From: Actinomycetota bacterium
GTDB taxonomy: Bacteria > Actinomycetota > Thermoleophilia > Gaiellales > Gaiellaceae
Length of the DNA: 34,697 nt
NCBI GenBank assembly: GCA_005888365.1
Contig: VAWZ01000057.1
Location: 1,169 to 35,865 of the forward strand
Direction of reading: 5' to 3'
The notes under the pieces are model-generated. The model saw nothing but the letters and a program-made list of their open reading frames with translations. It was not told the DNA's origin and searched no databases. The stretch's first letter is position 1. Every line of letters begins with the position of its first letter. The position numbers were made by a program, and so were the translations under genes. Positions 30,625 through 34,697 of this stretch are shown in pieces.

Positions 30625-31560
30625 ATGCCCGCGTTGGAGCATCGCCCGCTCGGCACATCCGGGATCGAGGTCTCAGCGCTCGCACTCGGCTCCTGGCGGA
30701 CGTACGAGCGGATGTCCCGCGGCGACGGGCTCGCCGTGATGCGGGCGGCGCGCGAGGCCGGCATCGACTTCCTGGACGACGCACGCTACGACGACGAGAC
30801 CGGTGAGGCGCCGATTCCCACCGGCTACTCGGAGGTCGTCTTCGGCGAGCTCTTCCGCGCGTCCGGTTGGAAGCGCGAGGAGGTCGTCGTCTCCAACAAG
30901 CTCTGGTGGGAGTTCTGGCCCGAGCAGAGCGCAGCAGGGGAGATCGACGCGTCGCTCGGTCGAATGGGCTTGGACCATCTCGACCTCATCTACTCGGAAA
31001 AGCGGCCCGAGGGGCTTTCGGTCGCCGAAGTCGTCGAGTCCGCGACCGGGCTCATTGCCGCTGGAAAGGCGAGGGTCTGGGGCGTCCTCAACTGGCCTGC
31101 CGACGAGATCGCAGAGGCAGGTCACGTGGCGCTTGCGGAGGGTGTGCCCGCGCCGTGCGCGGCCCAGCTCGCCTACAACCTCGTCTGGCGCTCGACCGTA
31201 GAGGACGAGGCGGTCGTCGCCGCACTCGACTCGTCGGGCGCGAGCGTCGTCGCCTCGGCCGTGCTCGGCTTCGGGGCGCTGACCGGGCGCGGCAGGACCG
31301 GTCGCGCTGCGGAGACGCCGGATACGGCCGACTGGCAGAGGATGTTCGAGGTCGGTGAGCGGCTCCGTTTTCTCGCGGCCGAGCTCGATACGTCACCGGT
31401 TCGCCTGGCGATCGCCTTCGCGCTCTCGAACCCGCATGTCGCGGCGGTGCTCTTCGGCGCCAGCCGGCCGGAGCAGGTCGTCGAGAACGTCGGCGCGCTG
31501 GAGCTGCTCGAACGGCTGGGCGAGGACGAGCTGGCCGAGGTTCGGGCTCTCGCCGCATGA
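30625..31560 (+). CDS. Aldo/keto reductase family protein lacking the catalytic His
   Basis: 311 residues of the aldo/keto reductase barrel (LEHRPLGTSGIEVSALALGSW at the start; AVLFGASRPEQVVENV for the NADPH loop). The Asp and Tyr of the active site are in FLDDARYDD (51/52 and 55), followed by an atypical insertion (ETGEAPIPTGYSE); Lys92 is in VSNKLWW. Where relatives have a His (usually Y-x-H-R-P), this protein reads IYSEKRPEG, so Ser124/Glu125 replace it. Redox activity may be altered or lost. Its stop overlaps the amidase start (ATGA), an odd coupling of a reductase and a cell-wall enzyme. Confidence 0.88.
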   Translation: MPALEHRPLGTSGIEVSALALGSWRTYERMSRGDGLAVMRAAREAGIDFLDDARYDDETGEAPIPTGYSEVVFGELFRASGWKREEVVVSNKLWWEFWPEQSAAGEIDASLGRMGLDHLDLIYSEKRPEGLSVAEVVESATGLIAAGKARVWGVLNWPADEIAEAGHVALAEGVPAPCAAQLAYNLVWRSTVEDEAVVAALDSSGASVVASAVLGFGALTGRGRTGRAAETPDTADWQRMFEVGERLRFLAAELDTSPVRLAIAFALSNPHVAAVLFGASRPEQVVENVGALELLERLGEDELAEVRALAA

Positions 31561-32282
31561 GACTCGCGATCGTCCTCGGCGCGTCGATCGCCGGAGTGGC
31601 GGTGCTCGCGTCGCTGGGGGCAGGCGCGGCGCGATCGCCCGTCATCGTGGTCGATCCCGGCCACGACGCGTACGCGAACCTGGCGACCGAGCCGATCGGC
31701 CCGGGCGCTTCGTTCCGCAAGATCAAGGACGGCGGGGGCACGCGCGGTGTCGTCTCCGGGCTCCCGGAGGCCGTGCTGAATCTGCGCGTCGCCCTCCGGC
31801 TCCGGGCGCTGCTCGAGGGAGCAGGCGTTCGCGTCGTGATGACGAGGACGGCGACCGAGGGGACGAGCATGGGGAACATCGCCCGCGCCCGAATCGCGAA
31901 CCGTGTGCACGCTGCGCTCTTCCTCCGCATTCACGCCGACGGCTCCGTCGATCCGAGGACGAGGGGCACGCACACGCTCTACCCGGCGTTCCGCAACGGG
32001 TGGACGGACGACATCTACGCCGCGAGCAAACGCGCTGCGACGATCGTCCAGAGCGAGGAGGTGCGCGCACTCGGCTTCCCCGACGCCGGGCTCCAGGAGC
32101 GGACCGACTATACGGGCTTCAACTGGTCGAACGTGCCGGCGATCCTCGTCGAGATGGGGTTCATGACGAACCCGACCGAGGATCGCCTGCTCGCGACGGC
32201 CGTCTACGAGCAGCGAGCAGCGGTCGGCCTCTGCCGCGGGACGCTCCGCTTCCTGCGCCGTTCGGACGTGAGGTGCGGATGA
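31557..32282 (+). CDS. N-acetylmuramoyl-L-alanine amidase (Amidase_3)
   Basis: 241 residues. A signal peptide (MRLAIVLGASIAGVAVLASL) is followed directly by the Amidase_3 domain: zinc ligands His36 (VIVVDPGHD), Glu71 (GLPEAVLNLRVA) and His126 (FLRIHADGS), and catalytic Glu199 (ILVEMGFMTNPTED). It cuts the bond between muramic acid and the peptide stem of peptidoglycan, outside the membrane, in cell separation or wall turnover. There is no SH3 or other wall-binding domain. Several Lys/Arg and loop residues (FRKIKDGGGTRG) lie before the second ligand. Start ATG overlaps the reductase stop. Confidence 0.92.
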   Translation: MRLAIVLGASIAGVAVLASLGAGAARSPVIVVDPGHDAYANLATEPIGPGASFRKIKDGGGTRGVVSGLPEAVLNLRVALRLRALLEGAGVRVVMTRTATEGTSMGNIARARIANRVHAALFLRIHADGSVDPRTRGTHTLYPAFRNGWTDDIYAASKRAATIVQSEEVRALGFPDAGLQERTDYTGFNWSNVPAILVEMGFMTNPTEDRLLATAVYEQRAAVGLCRGTLRFLRRSDVRCG

Positions 32283-32312
32283 CGACGAGCTCCCGCGACC
32301 GGGCGCGTCGTC
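32281..32312 (+). terminator. Nested hairpin after the amidase gene
   Basis: gacgacg (32281-32287) pairs with cgtcgtc (32306-32312), and inside it cccg-cgac-cggg (32292-32303) forms a second stem. It starts at the amidase stop and lies between two convergent genes, so it may end both transcripts. No T-run is seen. Confidence 0.35.
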
Positions 32313-32347
32313 GGCTGGGGATCCCGAGGGGTGCGGCCCGCGCGGAT

Positions 32348-32698
32348 TTATGACGACGCGCGGTACTCCGCGGCAAGCCGCTTCGGCGCCTGGATCAGCC
32401 AGGCGTCCTCGATCCGCTCCTGGAGCTCCTTGCGGCCGATCTTCTCGACCCGGATCTGCACCGCCGGGAATCCGTGGTAGTGCGGTGGATCGAAATAGAC
32501 CGTCGGCTTCGACTCCAGGATCAACTGCTTCTCGTCCGGATCGACCCTGACTGCGAGCCCTCCGCCGTCCCGCTCGCGAGCCCTCCACGCGAAGCCCTTC
32601 CCGCGGACGCGGAACCTCGGCCTTCCCTCCCGCGTCTCGTCGAGCTCCACCTCGGGGAGAGCGATCGCGAGCTCGCGAACGGTGTTCCAGTCCGCCAC
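32348..32698 (-). CDS. MmcQ/YjbR family protein
   Basis: 116 residues. YjbR-type layout: WNTVRELAIALPEVELDETREGRPRFRVRGKGFAWRA, then GGLAVRVDPDEKQLILESKPTVYFDPPHYHGFPAVQIRV and a last helix with LIQAPKRLAAEY. These are small cytoplasmic proteins with a CyaY-like or double-wing fold, often called DNA-binding, but their role is not established. Single gene facing the amidase, with the hairpin between them. No clear ribosome site before the ATG at 32698. Confidence 0.87.
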   Translation of the reverse strand: MADWNTVRELAIALPEVELDETREGRPRFRVRGKGFAWRARERDGGGLAVRVDPDEKQLILESKPTVYFDPPHYHGFPAVQIRVEKIGRKELQERIEDAWLIQAPKRLAAEYRASS

Positions 32699-32784
32699 GG
32701 CCGGAGGCTAGCCACACGGGTTGTCGCGGGTCGTGCAATTTGGGACGATCGCCGGGCCGATCGGATCTGACGAAAGGGTGGGAC

Positions 32785-33240
32785 ATGAGCTTGTGGCTGC
32801 TCGGCCTCGTCATCGCCGGAGCGGGTGCGGCAGGCGGTCTCGTCAACGCGCTGCTCACGGACAACGGTTTCGTTCTTCCCAAGTACGTCGTAGCCGATCC
32901 CGCGCGCGTCTGGAAGCCCGGGTTTCTCGGCAACGTGATCATCGGAGCGGCCGCCGCCTTCGTCACCTGGGGGCTCTACGGTCGCTGGGCCGGAGCGGTC
33001 ATCGCAGGCGCTCCGCCCGGCTCGACTTCCGCGAAGTTCTACGAGACACTCTCCGGCTTTACGGGTGCCTTCCTCGCGGGGATCGGGGGCGCTCGCATCC
33101 TCACCGCCGAAGTCGACAAGCAGCTTCTCAGGCTGACCGCGAGCAAGGCGGCGGCGAGTCCGCCCGACCAGGCGAGCGCGGCAGCTGCTGCGATCGCTTC
33201 CCCTGCCGAAGCCCTGCGCGTCGTGCAGGACGCCGGCTAG
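32785..33240 (+). CDS. Small membrane protein of unknown function
   Basis: 151 residues from ATG 32785, with aaagggtgggac as a moderate ribosome site; an upstream GTG-type extension of 15 residues looks non-coding. Hydrophobic helices lie at about 2-22 (LWLLGLVIAGAGAAGGLVNAL), 48-66 (GFLGNVIIGAAAAFVTWGLY) and 92-110 (TGAFLAGIGGARIL), rich in Gly and Ala. The end is an Ala-rich, soluble tail (TASKAAASPPDQASAAAAA). The spacing of Gly-Ala helices recalls small channel-like or phage-holin-like proteins, but no family is recognised. Its stop is 9 bases from the convergent exporter gene. Confidence 0.6.
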   Translation: MSLWLLGLVIAGAGAAGGLVNALLTDNGFVLPKYVVADPARVWKPGFLGNVIIGAAAAFVTWGLYGRWAGAVIAGAPPGSTSAKFYETLSGFTGAFLAGIGGARILTAEVDKQLLRLTASKAAASPPDQASAAAAAIASPAEALRVVQDAG

Positions 33241-33249
33241 GGCGGGAGC

Positions 33250-34697
33250 CTATGCCTCGGCCATCGCCGGCTCGCCGGCGCTGACTGCTTCGACGTCGCT
33301 CCGCCGCAGGAGGAGGAGCAAGAGCGCGCCTGACGCCGCGACGATGATCGCGCCTGCGAGAAACGCGACGTGGAACCCGTCGACGAGCGCCTGCGCCTGG
33401 TCGGCCGGCGTCGCCGCGTGCCCGAGATCGGCGAGCGTCGACGTGGTCTTGCTCGCTCCGAGCGTCGCGAGCACTGCGAGGCCGAGAGCTCCGCCGATCT
33501 GCTGCGACGTGTTGTAGAGGCCCGACGCGAGCCCGGCGGTCTCGGCGCCGACTCCGCTCGTCGCGATCAGCGTGACCGGCACGAACGCGAGCCCCATCCC
33601 CACCGAGACGACGACGATCGCGGGCAGGAGGTCGGTCACGTACGACCCCCCGGGCTCGAGCCGGAGGAAGAGCAGGAGCCCGGCGGAGCCGATTGCAGTG
33701 CCGAGGACCGGAGCCTCGCGCGCGCCGAGCTTCTTGACGAGCTGCTGTGCCAGCCCGGCGCCCACCATGATCCCGACCGTGAACGGAAGCGAGGCGAGCC
33801 CTGCCTGCAGCGGCGTGTACCCGAGCACGCGCTGCATGTAGAGCGAGTTGAAATAGAACATCGCAAAGAGGCCGGCGGCGAGGAGGAACATCGCCACGTT
33901 CGCGGCGCGAATCGTGCGAATCCGGAAGACGCTCAGCGGCACGAGCGGCTCCGGCGACCGGCTCTCGATCAGGAGGAAGGTGCCGAGCAACGCGAACGCG
34001 AGCCCGCCGAAGCCGAGCGTGTGCGCCGACCCCCAACCCTTCTCCTGGGCCTTCACGATCGCGTACACGAGGATCAGGAGTCCGGCTGTGACGGTCACGG
34101 CTCCGGCGAGGTCGTAGGTCTTGTGCGCGCGCGGGTCCTTCGACTCGGGCACGAAGCGCCGGGAGGCGATGAAGACGGCGATGCCGACGGGCACGTTGAC
34201 GAAGAAGATCCAGGGCCAGGAGAGCAGGTCGGTGAGGACTCCGCCGAGCAGGAGGCCGACGGCTCCGCCGCCGACCGCGATCGCAGCCCAGACGCTCATC
34301 GCCTTCGCGCGGTCCGATCCTTCCGCGAAGGTGATGGCGATGATCGAGAGCGCGGCCGGCGAGATCAGCGCGGCGCCAAGCCCCTGCAGGCCGCGGAAGA
34401 TGATGAGCATCTCGGACGATTGCGCGAGCCCGTTGAGCAGGGACGCCGCCGTAAAGACGACGAGACCCACGAGGAACACGCGCTTTCGCCCGAGCAGGTC
34501 GCCCGCGCGGCCGCCGAGGAGCAGGAAGCCGCCGAAGGTCAGCGCGTATGCATTGACGATCCACTGCAAGTCGGCGTCCGAGATCTTCAGGTCCTTCTGA
34601 ATCGACGGCAGCGCGACGTTCACGACGGTCGCGTCGAGCACGACCATGAACTGCGCCATGCAGACGAGCACGAGCACGAGCCACGGGTTGACGTGGA
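33250..34697 (-). CDS. MFS transporter, DHA2 (EmrB/QacA) drug exporter family, 5' truncated
   Basis: The gene enters from beyond the right edge; the frame continues to the last base (HVNPWLVLVLVCMAQFMVVLD), where such proteins begin, so only some ten residues are missing. Fourteen hydrophobic helices. Motifs: MVVLDATVVNVALPSIQ in helix 1 (DHA2 hallmark), GGRAGDLLGRKRVFLVG in loop 2-3, and FFVNVPVGIAVFI after helix 5 (the F-x-x-N-V-P-x-G motif of DHA2). It exports drugs or lipophilic compounds by proton exchange. No regulator gene is visible within the window. Confidence 0.92.
   Translation of the reverse strand, partial: HVNPWLVLVLVCMAQFMVVLDATVVNVALPSIQKDLKISDADLQWIVNAYALTFGGFLLLGGRAGDLLGRKRVFLVGLVVFTAASLLNGLAQSSEMLIIFRGLQGLGAALISPAALSIIAITFAEGSDRAKAMSVWAAIAVGGGAVGLLLGGVLTDLLSWPWIFFVNVPVGIAVFIASRRFVPESKDPRAHKTYDLAGAVTVTAGLLILVYAIVKAQEKGWGSAHTLGFGGLAFALLGTFLLIESRSPEPLVPLSVFRIRTIRAANVAMFLLAAGLFAMFYFNSLYMQRVLGYTPLQAGLASLPFTVGIMVGAGLAQQLVKKLGAREAPVLGTAIGSAGLLLFLRLEPGGSYVTDLLPAIVVVSVGMGLAFVPVTLIATSGVGAETAGLASGLYNTSQQIGGALGLAVLATLGASKTTSTLADLGHAATPADQAQALVDGFHVAFLAGAIIVAASGALLLLLLRRSDVEAVSAGEPAMAEA

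Noticed and set aside
1-34697. CRISPR arrays, insertion sequences, prophage or defence genes
   Set aside because: I saw no regularly spaced repeats, transposase or integrase motifs, phage structural genes or known defence domains on either strand.

Overview
The window is a very GC-rich chromosomal segment of about 34.7 kb. Gene content, frequent GTG/TTG starts, many 4-base stop/start overlaps and protein style (a zinc-type bL31, F420/PPOX-type and DUF2237 proteins, repeated aldo/keto reductases) suggest a high-GC actinobacterium, probably Thermoleophilia (Gaiellales/Solirubrobacterales-like). That placement is inference from sequence style and not a computed phylogeny. There is no rRNA operon, CRISPR array, prophage or insertion sequence.

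Layout, left to right. (1) 1-5.7 kb: the 3' part of an acyltransferase-3 gene, a DUF1232 (YkvA) membrane protein, a non-coding stretch with a 12-bp inverted repeat and a tRNA 3'-half remnant, a VOC/glyoxalase protein, a lipoprotein, the overlapping rpmE-sigma70 pair, and a secreted fibronectin-III/glycosidase-like protein. (2) 5.7-11.8 kb: a tight plus-strand unit of cyclophilin, SDR dehydrogenase, glycogen-debranching-type glucosidase, GT4 glycosyltransferase, MATE exporter and DUF2237 protein. (3) 11.8-17 kb: a PPOX-type protein divergent from a sugar ABC transporter operon (binding protein, two permeases, YesL-like membrane protein, ATPase). The binding protein and second permease are each broken by a short internal loss. 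(4) 17-27.1 kb, minus strand: a GH36 alpha-galactosidase/MBL hydrolase/cystathionine gamma-lyase unit; two tandem YcaQ/AlkX-type putative DNA glycosylases; and an MFS/aldo-keto reductase/ornithine-cyclodeaminase-like/threonine-dehydratase-like/small secreted protein unit. (5) 27.1-34.7 kb: a frame-broken aldo/keto reductase, facing remnants of a LacI regulator and a GH1 beta-glucosidase, a membrane protein, a sulfite-oxidase-type molybdoenzyme, a third aldo/keto reductase with an amidase, a YjbR protein, a small membrane protein and a 5'-truncated DHA2 drug exporter.

Carbohydrate use is the main theme: ABC sugar uptake, GH36, GH1, the debranching enzyme and GT4. Uptake and beta-glucoside genes look damaged: two micro-losses in the ABC operon, one collapsed lacI/bgl divergent pair, and one similar micro-loss in an aldo/keto reductase. 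These are either real gene decay or assembly errors, and read-level data would decide.

I did not find a clearly new multi-gene defence or biosynthetic system. The most useful observations are: the probable CTG start of the dehydratase gene; the tandem YcaQ/AlkX paralogs; the recurrent TANNNT-like hexamer 6-7 nt before first-gene start codons, suggesting leaderless transcripts; the rpmE-sigma overlap; and the clustered frame breaks.
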